Assembly (NCBI GenBank): GCA_004553595.1
Contig: SFKZ01000023.1
Coordinates: forward strand, 1-38,634
Reading direction: 5' to 3'
Length of the DNA: 38,634 bases
DNA from: Methanobrevibacter ruminantium
GTDB lineage: Archaea; Methanobacteriota; Methanobacteria; Methanobacteriales; Methanobacteriaceae
A program made the position numbers and the translations under genes. Below are positions 15,620 through 23,762 of the stretch, in pieces. Within the stretch, counting starts at the first letter, position 1. Each line of letters opens with the position of its first letter. The notes beneath the pieces are model-generated. The model did no database searches. It was given only the letters and a program-made list of their open reading frames with translations, and was not told the origin of the DNA.

Positions 15620-17155
15620 CTGACAAAATATATTATAATTACTGGTGGAGTAGTTAGTTCCATTGGAAAAGGAATTACCTCTGCATCCATTGGCCGTATA
15701 TTACGTTCCTACGGCTTGAAGGTTGCAGCTATTAAGATTGACCCATATTTAAACTGGGATTCTGGTACTTTAAACCCATACCAACATGGAGAAGTGTTTG
15801 TAACTTATGACGGTATGGAAACTGATCTTGATTTAGGTCACTATGAAAGGTTCTTGGACATAGAGCTTCCAGGAATATCCAACATCACTACCGGAAAGGT
15901 CTATCAATCAGTTATTTCCAAAGAAAGAAAAGGTGATTTCTTAGGAGCTTGTGTTCAAATTATCCCTCATATCACCAATGAAATCAAGGAAATGGTACGT
16001 GAAATCTCCGCTAAGAATGACTATGATGTCGTTCTTGTTGAATTGGGCGGTACCGTGGGGGATATTGAAAGCCAACCATTCCTCGAAGCGTTAAGACAAT
16101 TGAGAAACGAGGAAGGCTCTGAAAACGTTATGTTTGTACATGTAACATTCGTTCCTTACTTGGAAGCTGCTGGCGAATTCAAGACAAAACCAACTCAACA
16201 CTCTTCAAAAGAACTTAGAAGCATGGGTATCAACCCTAACATGATCGTTTTAAGAAGTCAAAAACCTATTGATGATGACTTGAAAAGGAAAATCGCTCAC
16301 TTCTGTGACGTTGAATTTGATGCTGTTGTAAACACTCCTGATGCTCAAACAATCTATGAAGTTCCTTTAGTATTGGACAGGGAAAACGCTGGCCAGTACA
16401 TTTCCAACAGAATTAATTTAGGAATTGATTTTGAAAATGACAAGAATACTCTTAACGAATGGGCAGAAATTGTAGATTCCCTTAAGATTCAAGATCCGGT
16501 GGTTACCATTGGTATTGTGGGAAAATACGTTGAATTGGAAGACGCTTATATAAGTATCAGAGAATCCTTGCACCACGCAGCAGCGAAAATTGGCGCTAAA
16601 ATGAAAATCGTATACCTCTCATCTGATGTGGATGTGGAAAATGAGGAAGAATTGAAAGCTTTCCATGAGGAACTTTCCAAGCTTGACGGTATTCTTATTC
16701 CTGGAGGATTTGGTGACCGTGGTGTAGAAGGTAAGTTAAGTGCTGTTGACTATGCAATTGAAAATGAAGTTCCTATTTTCGGTATCTGTTTAGGTATGCA
16801 ATGTATGGTAATTCAATTTGCAAGAAGAATCGGAATGGACAGTGCAAACAGCAGTGAATTCAAAGATGACCTAGAATACCCAGTAATTGACATGATGGAA
16901 GAGCAAAAGAAAATCAAGAATATGGGTGGAACCATGCGTTTAGGTGCTTATGACTGTAAATTGATTGACGGCACCAAAACCAAAGAGGCATATGGTGAAG
17001 ACTTGATTCAAGAAAGACACAGACACAGATACGAATACAATAACGAATACAGGGATGTATTAACTGAAAACGGTCTTGTTATTGCAGGAACAACTCCTGA
17101 TGATTTCTTGGTTGAAATCGTGGAATTGCCTGATCATCCTTGGTTTAAAGAATAG
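15620..17155 (+). CDS. pyrG: CTP synthase with abnormal start and missing C-terminal glutaminase residues
   Basis: PyrG makes CTP from UTP, ATP and glutamine or ammonia. The synthetase domain is intact: TGGVVSSIGKGITSASIGR at the start, KIDPYLNWDSGT, VELGGTVGDIE. The glutaminase domain has the nucleophile C390 in GICLGMQ and HRHRYEYNNEYR. It ends at HPWFKE, whereas the family continues with QFHPE, which supplies the triad His and Glu, and then HPLF. About 20 residues are missing (511 against roughly 533). The start is also odd: the frame opens after TAG at 15605, and only CTG 15620 or ATT 15614 precede the conserved LTKYIIITGG. A TTG at 15616 is well placed behind AGGAG but out of frame. Ammonia-dependent synthesis should remain possible. 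Confidence 0.9.
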   Translation: MTKYIIITGGVVSSIGKGITSASIGRILRSYGLKVAAIKIDPYLNWDSGTLNPYQHGEVFVTYDGMETDLDLGHYERFLDIELPGISNITTGKVYQSVISKERKGDFLGACVQIIPHITNEIKEMVREISAKNDYDVVLVELGGTVGDIESQPFLEALRQLRNEEGSENVMFVHVTFVPYLEAAGEFKTKPTQHSSKELRSMGINPNMIVLRSQKPIDDDLKRKIAHFCDVEFDAVVNTPDAQTIYEVPLVLDRENAGQYISNRINLGIDFENDKNTLNEWAEIVDSLKIQDPVVTIGIVGKYVELEDAYISIRESLHHAAAKIGAKMKIVYLSSDVDVENEEELKAFHEELSKLDGILIPGGFGDRGVEGKLSAVDYAIENEVPIFGICLGMQCMVIQFARRIGMDSANSSEFKDDLEYPVIDMMEEQKKIKNMGGTMRLGAYDCKLIDGTKTKEAYGEDLIQERHRHRYEYNNEYRDVLTENGLVIAGTTPDDFLVEIVELPDHPWFKE

Positions 17156-17157
17156 AA

Positions 17158-17200
17158 CAAACTTTTAGAAAAAGTTTGATCAAAATTCTTTCTTTTTTTA
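17158..17200 (+). terminator. Hairpin terminator of pyrG
   Basis: CAAACTTTT (17158-17166) and AAAAGTTTG (17170-17178) form a 9-bp stem with a 3-base loop, 3 bases after the pyrG stop, followed by T-rich sequence. Confidence 0.7.
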
Positions 17201-17286
17201 TTCTATTTTCACTATTTTTTTTAAATTTTATATTATTTTTTAACTATTTTTAAAATTAATTTTGATTTTTTTCACTAATTGATTTT

Positions 17287-17320
17287 ACACAATTGTGATT
17301 TTGTGCAATTGTGCAATTGA
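17287..17320. promoter_or_regulatory. Candidate operator of the RHH regulator
   Basis: CACAATTGTG at 17288-17297 is a perfect palindrome. CAATTG recurs at 17290, 17306 and 17314, twice inside TGTGCAATTG. Such clustered short palindromes are typical binding sites of ribbon-helix-helix repressors, and the next gene, 93 bases away, encodes one. Autoregulation is an inference. Confidence 0.45.
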
Positions 17321-17412
17321 AATTTTTATTTTTTTCGCATTTCAAATCATTTTATATTGAATCAAGACCTATTTAATAACATATTCACTTAAAAAAATAT
17401 TAAAGGGGTAGT

Positions 17413-17991
17413 ATGAGCGAAATAAGTAAAAATAATAAAGAAATAGGAAAAACAATTGCTACAAAGGTTCCAATAAACATCCATAATCAATTGATGAATC
17501 TAATAGAAAACGGCGATTACTTAAGCATTTCAGACTTTCTTAGGGAAGCAATAAGGGAACAGTTAAAGACTTATAAGGTTGCTAATTTTAGAGAAATCAA
17601 TTATTTTGATGCAAAGAAGGAAGTTGTAAGCTATTTCATAAAATATGATGATTGCTTTCTGGATGAGATAGCTATCGATCTGGAACTTGATTTCGAACTG
17701 GTTTTAAACATAATCAAAGACCTTATGGAAGAAGGGAGGATTGTAAAGATTTCAAATGAGGAACTCTTTGAAAAAAGAGGAATTGATAATTTGGATGTTT
17801 ATCGCTCAAAGGATAATGATTCAGTCTATAAGATAGAAGGAAAGCGATTTATTGTCGAATCAAGATTCAAAGATTATGAATTCATCACCATAAGACATAA
17901 TGCTGATTATAAATCCGTTTTTAAAAACAATGGAATGGTGCTTGAAAACGCTTCAGTAATATTGTCTGAAGCCTATTCCTTTATAAAATAG
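17413..17991 (+). CDS. Ribbon-helix-helix transcription regulator with C-terminal domain
   Basis: 192 residues. The N-terminal 15-55 region (ATKVPINIHNQLMNLIENGD, then YLSISDFLREAIREQL) is a CopG-type ribbon-helix-helix DNA-binding domain. Residues about 65-105 look like a small helical or winged-helix segment (FLDEIAIDLELDFELVLNII). The end is beta-rich and may bind a ligand. It should bind DNA as a dimer of dimers. AAGGGGT lies 5 bases before the ATG. CAATTG palindromes upstream are plausible operators. No target gene is evident; EppA and its pilin are the next genes downstream, but a 357-base gap separates them. Confidence 0.8.
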   Translation: MSEISKNNKEIGKTIATKVPINIHNQLMNLIENGDYLSISDFLREAIREQLKTYKVANFREINYFDAKKEVVSYFIKYDDCFLDEIAIDLELDFELVLNIIKDLMEEGRIVKISNEELFEKRGIDNLDVYRSKDNDSVYKIEGKRFIVESRFKDYEFITIRHNADYKSVFKNNGMVLENASVILSEAYSFIK

Positions 17992-18348
17992 ATTTTTTAA
18001 TAATTCTTTTTTTATTTTTTTTAAATTTTTTATAATTTTTCATTTTGATGATACTTTTTTAATTGATTAATAATTTGCAATATGATTTTATTTTTTCGAT
18101 TTAACATCAATTTACATTTTAAAATAAATATAACAATTAATTTGTACTTCAAAACTTAAAAAAACTATTATATTTAAATATAATGAAAAAATAATAATCA
18201 ATTGTCTTATAAAAACAATTTAAATAATTTAAATTGATTTCTTAAGATAAAAATCCTATTTTATTAATTTCTATTTCTATTTATAGAAAATAGGGTCCTA
18301 AAATAGGATTGTTGCACTAATTAATTAGTAAGACTTGGAGGTTTCCTC
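17992..18348 (+). other. Intergenic region before eppA, with a large hairpin
   Basis: No gene is seen. The first 250 bases are AT-rich, with a T-rich run after the regulator gene that may terminate it. A large inverted repeat (18252-18310) and the ribosome binding site GGAGGT at 18337-18342 follow. Confidence 0.5.
18252..18310 (+). ncRNA. Structured leader: 12-bp stem enclosing an inner hairpin
   Basis: AATCCTATTTTA (18252-18263) is the exact complement of TAAAATAGGATT (18299-18310). Between them TTTCTA and TAGAAA form an inner stem near 18274-18289. The structure lies 27 bases before the ribosome binding site of the peptidase gene, so it may be a regulatory leader, or a DNA cruciform/operator. 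Confidence 0.45.
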
Positions 18349-19305
18349 TTGTATAATAGTATTTTTATTGGGAATATTCTGGATTTAACTATAAATCATT
18401 CACTTGGCAATTATCATCTTTTAATCAAATCATGTCAAATACATTTGTTCGTAATACTGTTAATTCTTTCAATTGCTGATTATTATGATTTGAAATTTGG
18501 AATAATTCCTAATAAATTAAGCTTGATTATAATTGTCTATGGATTGATTTTTAATTCAATATTGAGCCTATGCTTTAACAATTCATTGATTTTCATATTT
18601 TCAATAGCTTTAACTGCTTTAATCACAGCTATTTCATTTATCCTGTGGCATATTGGATTTTGGGGAGGTGGAGACTTTAAGCTATTCATTGGATTGTCAT
18701 TAGGATTGTCCTTTTTAGACTTAAATAATCTAAACTTAAATTATTTCTCAAGCTTAAACATTCCCATCTTTAATCAATGGATTTTTTATCCAAAGATTAT
18801 TTCAATACTTCTAAATGGCATTCTAATAGCCTTGGTGTTGATTTTCATATCAATTTCTTATGAATCAATTAAAAATAAAAAGCTAAAACATTATTCAAAA
18901 TTATCTATTTTAGATTTTAGCTCAGTGTTTAGCAAATTAACCACTAAAACTGTAGATATTAAAAGTTTATCAGAAGGAATGGTCTTGAAGAAATATTACT
19001 TCAAGAATCAGATTGCATATGATAGGATTAATGAACTAAAGAACAAAATCAATTCAAATACCAATTTAAATGCATTTAATGAGGGTGATATTTATTATTT
19101 CTCATCATCAAACAGTATGGGTTTGACAAAAGAGGATATAAAATTGATTAATGGATTATACAAGATGGACATTATCAAAAATCATGATTTTGAAATTAGG
19201 GCAGAAATTCCATTCATGCCTTTCATAACCCTCGGATATGTAGGTTTTTTATTCTTTGGAGATTTCATAGCCATTATTTCAGGTTTTATAAAAATAATGT
19301 TTTAG
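18349..19305 (+). CDS. Class III (type IV prepilin/preflagellin-like) signal peptidase, A24 family
   Basis: A 318-residue membrane aspartyl peptidase. The two catalytic motifs are DLKFGIIPN (Asp47) and GGGD (Asp109), as in EppA, FlaK and PibD. About six membrane helices are seen, with a cytosolic section at about 175-285 and a C-terminal PFMPFITLGYVGF helix typical of archaeal members. It removes class III signal peptides from pilin-like proteins; the gene right behind it encodes such a protein. The start is TTG at 18349, six bases after GGAGGT. GAGG and CCTC around the binding site could form a small hairpin covering it. EppA type is likelier than FlaK because no archaellum genes are near. 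Confidence 0.88.
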   Translation: MYNSIFIGNILDLTINHSLGNYHLLIKSCQIHLFVILLILSIADYYDLKFGIIPNKLSLIIIVYGLIFNSILSLCFNNSLIFIFSIALTALITAISFILWHIGFWGGGDFKLFIGLSLGLSFLDLNNLNLNYFSSLNIPIFNQWIFYPKIISILLNGILIALVLIFISISYESIKNKKLKHYSKLSILDFSSVFSKLTTKTVDIKSLSEGMVLKKYYFKNQIAYDRINELKNKINSNTNLNAFNEGDIYYFSSSNSMGLTKEDIKLINGLYKMDIIKNHDFEIRAEIPFMPFITLGYVGFLFFGDFIAIISGFIKIMF

Positions 19306-19318
19306 TTAGGTAAAAACA

Positions 19319-19768
19319 ATGAAAAATATTTCTATAGGCAATAAAGGCCAATTGTCACTTGAATATGTCTTAAGTTCCATGATAGTGATCTTAATCATCA
19401 GCCTAATATCTGTTCCCATATTATTGACTGCAATGGATTATTCCAATGATATATTGGATTCAATCAATTCCAAAAGCGAACTGTCTAAAATAACTGATGC
19501 AATTGACTTTTGCTATGCCTCTGGAAAGGGGTCTAAAAGAACTGTATTGGTTGACTTTAATCGAAATGTGGATATCAGACTGTATAATGACGGCAAAAAT
19601 GGATTGGCTTTGATAAATTTGAACTTATCTGACAATTCACAAGAAATCACAAGGTATTTTGATTATAATGGATTAAATGAAAACATTCATTTATCTAAAG
19701 GGTTTAATAGGATTGCAGTAAAATGGGACGAGAATTCAAATGTGATTGAAGTAAAGAGATTGATTTAA
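19319..19768 (+). CDS. Class III signal peptide (pilin-like) protein
   Basis: 149 residues. The start NKGQLSLEYVLSSMIVILII is a class III signal peptide: cleavage is expected between G and Q (about residues 9-10), followed by QxSxE and a single hydrophobic helix. The rest (about 45-149) is a soluble beta-rich domain with KGSKRTVLVDFNRNVDIRLY and should lie outside the cell. It is probably assembled into a pilus or surface fibre, or is a minor pilin. It begins 13 bases after the peptidase gene, so enzyme and substrate are cotranscribed. Codon use is AT-rich like the neighbours. Confidence 0.85.
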   Translation: MKNISIGNKGQLSLEYVLSSMIVILIISLISVPILLTAMDYSNDILDSINSKSELSKITDAIDFCYASGKGSKRTVLVDFNRNVDIRLYNDGKNGLALINLNLSDNSQEITRYFDYNGLNENIHLSKGFNRIAVKWDENSNVIEVKRLI

Positions 19769-20038
19769 TACTTCACCGTTTCATAATGCTTTTTTAACAG
19801 AAAATTCTCTTTTCATAAAATATATAAATTAAGTTTTTTATATATAATATTAGAATAATAATTCTTAATTTTAAAATATTTATTATAAAATTGTTTTAAA
19901 ACTTAAATAAATTTATTAATTTGTTTTTATTTTAAAAATTAGGACTTATTTAATGTAATATTGATTTATAAATTTATTTAACTCTCTAAAAACTGAATTA
20001 AGATAAATTTATATTTAAAATTGTTAAAAGAGTTGATT

Positions 20039-20863
20039 ATGATGGATTTAATTACTGGAATAATATTTGTAATCCTATTCATTATAATTATGGTATTTGC
20101 CTTTTCCATGGGTATTCTATCTCCATATGTTGGTAGAAAGGAAATCGTATCCATAATCTTAATAGGATTTGTTCTTGGCGCTATCGGAGGATACTTCTTC
20201 ATTGACCCTATTTACGAAGAAAGCCCATATATTATAGGTAATGTTCAAGGACTTTTTACATTGGATAGTGAAGTGATTTATCTAAACATTCCATCAACTT
20301 CAAACATCAGTGATGTAACAAATAAGATTAGCAATTTAAATGGAGTTAATTCAGTTTCTACAAACGGATTTGAGTTGAAAACAGGGTTCATCAAGAACAG
20401 CACAAAGATTTATGTGGAGAATCATTTAAGAAGCGATTCTGAGATTGAATCCTTTAAGGTAACCAACAATTCAGTTACTGTAGACTTAAAAAATCCTGCA
20501 AGTTCAACCACCACATTAGGTTCTCTTGTAAATTGGCTAAGCAATAGGGCTGGAGTAGGCTCTGAATTCGCTTTCGTCCATATACAAGTTCATGTAAATT
20601 CCAATGATGTGGAAGAGGTCAGGGATTATTTAAATGAAAGCAATTACAACATAATCTCTATTGAAGGGCCTGTACAGGATACAATACATTATTTTGAAGA
20701 TCATTTGGCTCCAACTTATGTTATAATGTTCATTACAGGGCTTGTGGGAGTAGCTGTAGCTATTGCAGGAGTCTTTGTTGAACCTTTAACCAAATTCACT
20801 AGAAGATTTAAAAAAGACCAAAAAGAAAGAATTAGAAGTAGAAGCAATAGAAGAAGACGTTAA
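20039..20863 (+). CDS. Unrecognised membrane protein with external domain
   Basis: About 274 residues. Two membrane helices at the N-terminus (LITGIIFVILFIIIMVFAF and IVSIILIGFVLGAIGGYFF), a 165-residue domain on the outside with repeated short beta strands (ISDVTNKISNLNGVNSVSTN; VEEVRDYLNESNYNIISIEG), a third helix (YVIMFITGLVGVAVAIAGVF), and a basic tail ending in RSRSNRRRR inside the cell. The two segments around GVNSV and NIISI suggest an internal repeat of a small ferredoxin-like fold. The start is ATG 20039 or 20042; a TTG at 20021 is less likely. I do not recognise the family. Confidence 0.75.
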   Translation: MMDLITGIIFVILFIIIMVFAFSMGILSPYVGRKEIVSIILIGFVLGAIGGYFFIDPIYEESPYIIGNVQGLFTLDSEVIYLNIPSTSNISDVTNKISNLNGVNSVSTNGFELKTGFIKNSTKIYVENHLRSDSEIESFKVTNNSVTVDLKNPASSTTTLGSLVNWLSNRAGVGSEFAFVHIQVHVNSNDVEEVRDYLNESNYNIISIEGPVQDTIHYFEDHLAPTYVIMFITGLVGVAVAIAGVFVEPLTKFTRRFKKDQKERIRSRSNRRRR

Positions 20864-20887
20864 TTAGTTTATTTAAAGGAGGATAAT

Positions 20888-21469
20888 ATGTCTAAATTCT
20901 GTCCGGAATGCGGTTTTGAGCAACATAATGATAATAATCGTTATTGTTCCAATTGCGGTTTTGACTTTTACAAAGTGGAAAACAATATTAAATCAGCTGA
21001 CAACTCAAGTATTGTTGTTCCTATAGATTCTGATGAGAATTCTGTTTCCAAGACTCTAGGTTCTGTAGATTCTAAGGCCATTGAATCCAGTTCCACCTCT
21101 TCTTCAACAACTTCAACCGCTAAAGGTCCTTCCAGTTCAAGCACCAAAAGCTCAACTGGTTCAAGTCCAAAGACCACAAAAAATTATACATCCAAATCAT
21201 CAAGTAACGATTTTTTATCTAAATTAACATTCAATAAATGCTTTTTAGCATTTGCAGTGATACTGATAATATTTTTTATTATTGGAATGTTCGCCCAATT
21301 GGACCCGGAGCCTTCCTCGGATAATGGATTGACTTCATTTATGGAAAGATCAAATAGTTATGGATTATCTGATTTTATTGAAGATTCCAATAATTATTCC
21401 GATGATTATGATTACGATTATTTAAATTATGGTGGAGACGGCGATTACGCAGATCGTGTAGAGAATTGA
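20888..21469 (+). CDS. Zinc-ribbon membrane-anchored protein
   Basis: 193 residues. The N-terminus is a zinc ribbon with C5-x2-C8 (CPECGF) and C20-x2-C23 (CSNCGF). A long Ser/Thr/Lys-rich linker covers about 45-110. One membrane helix follows (CFLAFAVILIIFFIIGMF, about 118-135), and then an acidic, Tyr/Asp-rich tail outside. This zinc-ribbon plus single helix plan is common in methanogen membranes, with unknown roles. AAAGGAGG at 20875-20882 precedes the ATG. It follows the previous gene by 24 bases, so the two are likely cotranscribed. Confidence 0.8.
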   Translation: MSKFCPECGFEQHNDNNRYCSNCGFDFYKVENNIKSADNSSIVVPIDSDENSVSKTLGSVDSKAIESSSTSSSTTSTAKGPSSSSTKSSTGSSPKTTKNYTSKSSSNDFLSKLTFNKCFLAFAVILIIFFIIGMFAQLDPEPSSDNGLTSFMERSNSYGLSDFIEDSNNYSDDYDYDYLNYGGDGDYADRVEN

Positions 21470-21511
21470 AATTTAATACTATTTTTTATTAATCTAAATT
21501 TGGTGTAAATA

Positions 21512-22195
21512 ATGAAATCTGCTGTTTTATTTTCAGGTGGAAAAGATAGTGTTATGGCTTTAAATTATGCTATAAACAATGGGGATGATGTAGAATATCT
21601 TCTTTCAATCAAGTCCCAAAATGATGAGTCATACATGTTTCACGTTCCGAATATCCATTTAACCGATTTGCAGGCAGAAGCTATAGGAATTCCTATCATA
21701 GAAGTCAAAACTGCGGGGGTAAAGGAAGAGGAGCTTGAAGATTTGAAGGAAGGATTTAAGCAATTGAAAAGCCTTGGAATTGAAGCTATCTACACAGGTG
21801 CATTATTTTCCACTTATCAAAAATCCAGAATTGAAAGATTGGCAGATGAGATTGGCATTGAAGCCATTTCACCATATTGGCATAAGGATCCTAAGGAATA
21901 TATGGATTTGGTTATTGATTCCGGATTTAAGGTTATCATCAGCGGTGTTTTTGCTGAGGGTCTTGATGAATCATGGCTCGGCAGGCTCATTGATGAAGAG
22001 GCATTGGCAGAACTTGAGAAAATCAGCGAAAAGACATATCTCCATCTTGCTTTTGAAGGAGGAGAGGCTGAAACATTAGTTATTGATGGCCCTATCTTTA
22101 AAAAAAGAATTGAAATATTGGATGCAGATATAGATTGGCATGTTAATAATGGCACATATAATATAACAGATGCAAGATTGGTAGATAAGGAATAA
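21512..22195 (+). CDS. dph6: Diphthine--ammonia ligase
   Basis: A 227-residue ATP-pyrophosphatase of the MJ0570/Dph6 family. It performs the last step of diphthamide synthesis on translation elongation factor 2, amidating diphthine with ammonia and ATP. Motifs: the PP-loop SGGKDSVMAL (8-17), GALFSTYQKSRIE, SPYWHKD and the family hallmark EGGEAET. Length is normal for archaeal members. It lies 42 bases after the zinc-ribbon gene. The GGTGTAAATAATG start context is ordinary. A secreted-protein gene follows after 59 bases. Confidence 0.9.
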   Translation: MKSAVLFSGGKDSVMALNYAINNGDDVEYLLSIKSQNDESYMFHVPNIHLTDLQAEAIGIPIIEVKTAGVKEEELEDLKEGFKQLKSLGIEAIYTGALFSTYQKSRIERLADEIGIEAISPYWHKDPKEYMDLVIDSGFKVIISGVFAEGLDESWLGRLIDEEALAELEKISEKTYLHLAFEGGEAETLVIDGPIFKKRIEILDADIDWHVNNGTYNITDARLVDKE

Positions 22196-22254
22196 TTGCA
22201 AATCTTTATATTTAACAAAAATTATCCATTAGTATAACATATTGGGGTGATATT

Positions 22255-22854
22255 ATTTCAAAAGGTTTTAAAAAAAGCATATTAACTATTTCACTTGTTT
22301 TCATGATTCTTTTCTCATCTATAATAATCATTGATTCCATTTCTGCAGAAGAGAATGTGCCAAAAGGTTTTGAAACTTACTATATGAGAGGATATGGATT
22401 CAATGTCCCAAGTTCATACAAGCTGATTAATGAAGGATGGGATGAAGTTAATCGCTTGAATTACATGAACTTTCAAAAGGGCAGGAATTTTGTAAATATC
22501 AGTCTGGAAAGACATTCATCAAGTTTCAATAAGAATGTAATGGATGGATTCAGCTCCTTTAAGTTGAATGATGAGAAACTGTATAAGACCTCAATTTCTG
22601 GAATAACCGGATTTTACAATAAGAGGAATAAGGTAAGAACATTTGTTTTTGCATCTGAAGATGATATGATCTATTTGCACATAAAAGGGCCAAGTGTCTC
22701 TCATGTGGTTTCATCCATAACCCAAAGGGATTATAAGCCTTATCACAGCAATGAATATGACTTCGATGATGATGCATATTATGAATCAGACGCTTATGAT
22801 GACTCTTTTGATGATTCTTTTGATGATGCGTCTTATTACAATTACAGATGGTAA
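22255..22854 (+). CDS. Secreted protein with acidic tail; probable ATT start
   Basis: About 199 residues from 22255. The signal peptide reads SKGFKKSILTISLVFMILFS with SISA as likely cleavage site. A 150-residue domain (YGFNVPSSYKLI ... NISLERHS ... SGITGFYNKR ... VFASEDDMIYLHI) resembles the secreted protein at 24902. The tail is Asp/Tyr-rich with DDSFDDSFDD repeats. An ATG at 22303 falls inside the hydrophobic core and drops the basic residues, so it is unlikely. Upstream GGGGTGATATT is followed by ATT exactly where other genes here have GTGATnnnATG. So either ATT is used or an ATG was mutated. The family and role are unknown; cell-surface location is likely. Confidence 0.65.
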   Translation: MSKGFKKSILTISLVFMILFSSIIIIDSISAEENVPKGFETYYMRGYGFNVPSSYKLINEGWDEVNRLNYMNFQKGRNFVNISLERHSSSFNKNVMDGFSSFKLNDEKLYKTSISGITGFYNKRNKVRTFVFASEDDMIYLHIKGPSVSHVVSSITQRDYKPYHSNEYDFDDDAYYESDAYDDSFDDSFDDASYYNYRW

Positions 22855-22876
22855 TTAATTACCATTTTTTTTTTAA
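22848..22876 (+). terminator. Palindromic terminator
   Basis: ATGGTAATTAATTACCAT (22848-22865) is a perfect inverted repeat that overlaps the stop codon and is followed by nine or ten Ts. Confidence 0.7.
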
Positions 22877-22909
22877 AAAAGTAGTATAATTTGTTTTTTT
22901 TAATTATTT

Positions 22910-23482
22910 CTAATAAACAATCTTATAATCTATTTTATTCTTTTCTCTTTTTAGAGAATCCATTTTAACAAGGTCAAAGATCAATTTATCTTCGGTTAAC
23001 CTTTCCCACATCTTGTATATCTTTTTTAGGAAATCCTCATCCAAATCCATTTTTTCAGCTATGATTGGACATTGATAAGTCATGTCATCAACATCATAAA
23101 TCAAATGCAACTTGTTTTCCTTATCAAAATGTGGGCTAAGAGGAAAAGACCTACATTGAATGGGCCTTAATCTTCTATTGCAGTGTGGTGGATTGGTGCA
23201 TTTTATATAATAGACTTCCCCATCCCAAGAGTCTGGATATTCGATCTCATCAGTTGTTTCATAAAACATCTCAAACCAATCTGATTCGTTTTCAAGCATT
23301 TCCTCTTCTCCAGGAAGCAAATACAATACCATTTCTGCCAATTCATCATTTCTTTCACCATTTTCAACAGTGCAGCAGATGGAATTGCATAGCTCTCCAC
23401 AATTGAACTTGCCTAATGGAGATGCATTATTGGTCATATTATATATTTTCAAATAATCCTTTTTTCTTATAGAACATTTCAT
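22910..23482 (-). CDS. YkgJ-type cysteine cluster protein
   Basis: 190 residues. The Cys pattern is C28, C32, C36 and C37 (CGELCNSICC), then C95, C101 and C110 (CRSFPLSPH context) and C138 (YQCP). This matches the YkgJ/CxxCxxxxCC family, thought to bind zinc or an iron-sulfur cluster, with no firm function. The start ATG at 23482 has GTGA just upstream. It is convergent with the secreted protein gene, which ends in a strong terminator, and divergent from the DUF1002 gene. Confidence 0.82.
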   Translation of the reverse strand: MKCSIRKKDYLKIYNMTNNASPLGKFNCGELCNSICCTVENGERNDELAEMVLYLLPGEEEMLENESDWFEMFYETTDEIEYPDSWDGEVYYIKCTNPPHCNRRLRPIQCRSFPLSPHFDKENKLHLIYDVDDMTYQCPIIAEKMDLDEDFLKKIYKMWERLTEDKLIFDLVKMDSLKREKNKIDYKIVY

Positions 23483-23710
23483 TTTTTCACATTTTTTTCT
23501 CTTGATTAGATAATATTTATGTGTCTTTTTCTTAAAAAGTTATTGATTAGAAAAATGGTTTATCAAATAATTCATTTCTTTAAAAGAACATTTTTAAATC
23601 ATTATTTCATATGAATTCATGCACTAAAGACTTTACATAAATTCTAATTTTTTTACAAAAAACAGCCAGTTTCCTTATAAAACTTTCGATTATGTAAAAA
23701 ATAGATTACA

Positions 23711-23718
23711 TTTATATA
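23711..23718 (+). promoter_or_regulatory. Probable TATA box of the DUF1002 gene
   Basis: TTTATATA lies 52 bases before the start, with AGAGGTGAT at 23751-23759 as ribosome binding site. In the same divergent spacer, overlapping palindromes TTCATATGAA and ATGAATTCAT occupy 23607-23620 and may be an operator. Confidence 0.4.
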
Positions 23719-23762
23719 CTAGTTTAACAAAATAAGATTATGAATTTATAAGAGGTGATAAA

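Noticed and set aside
15716..17155. pyrG starting at TTG 15716
   Set aside because: The conserved TGGVVSSIGKG loop, needed for activity, is encoded upstream in the same frame, so this start is certainly too late.
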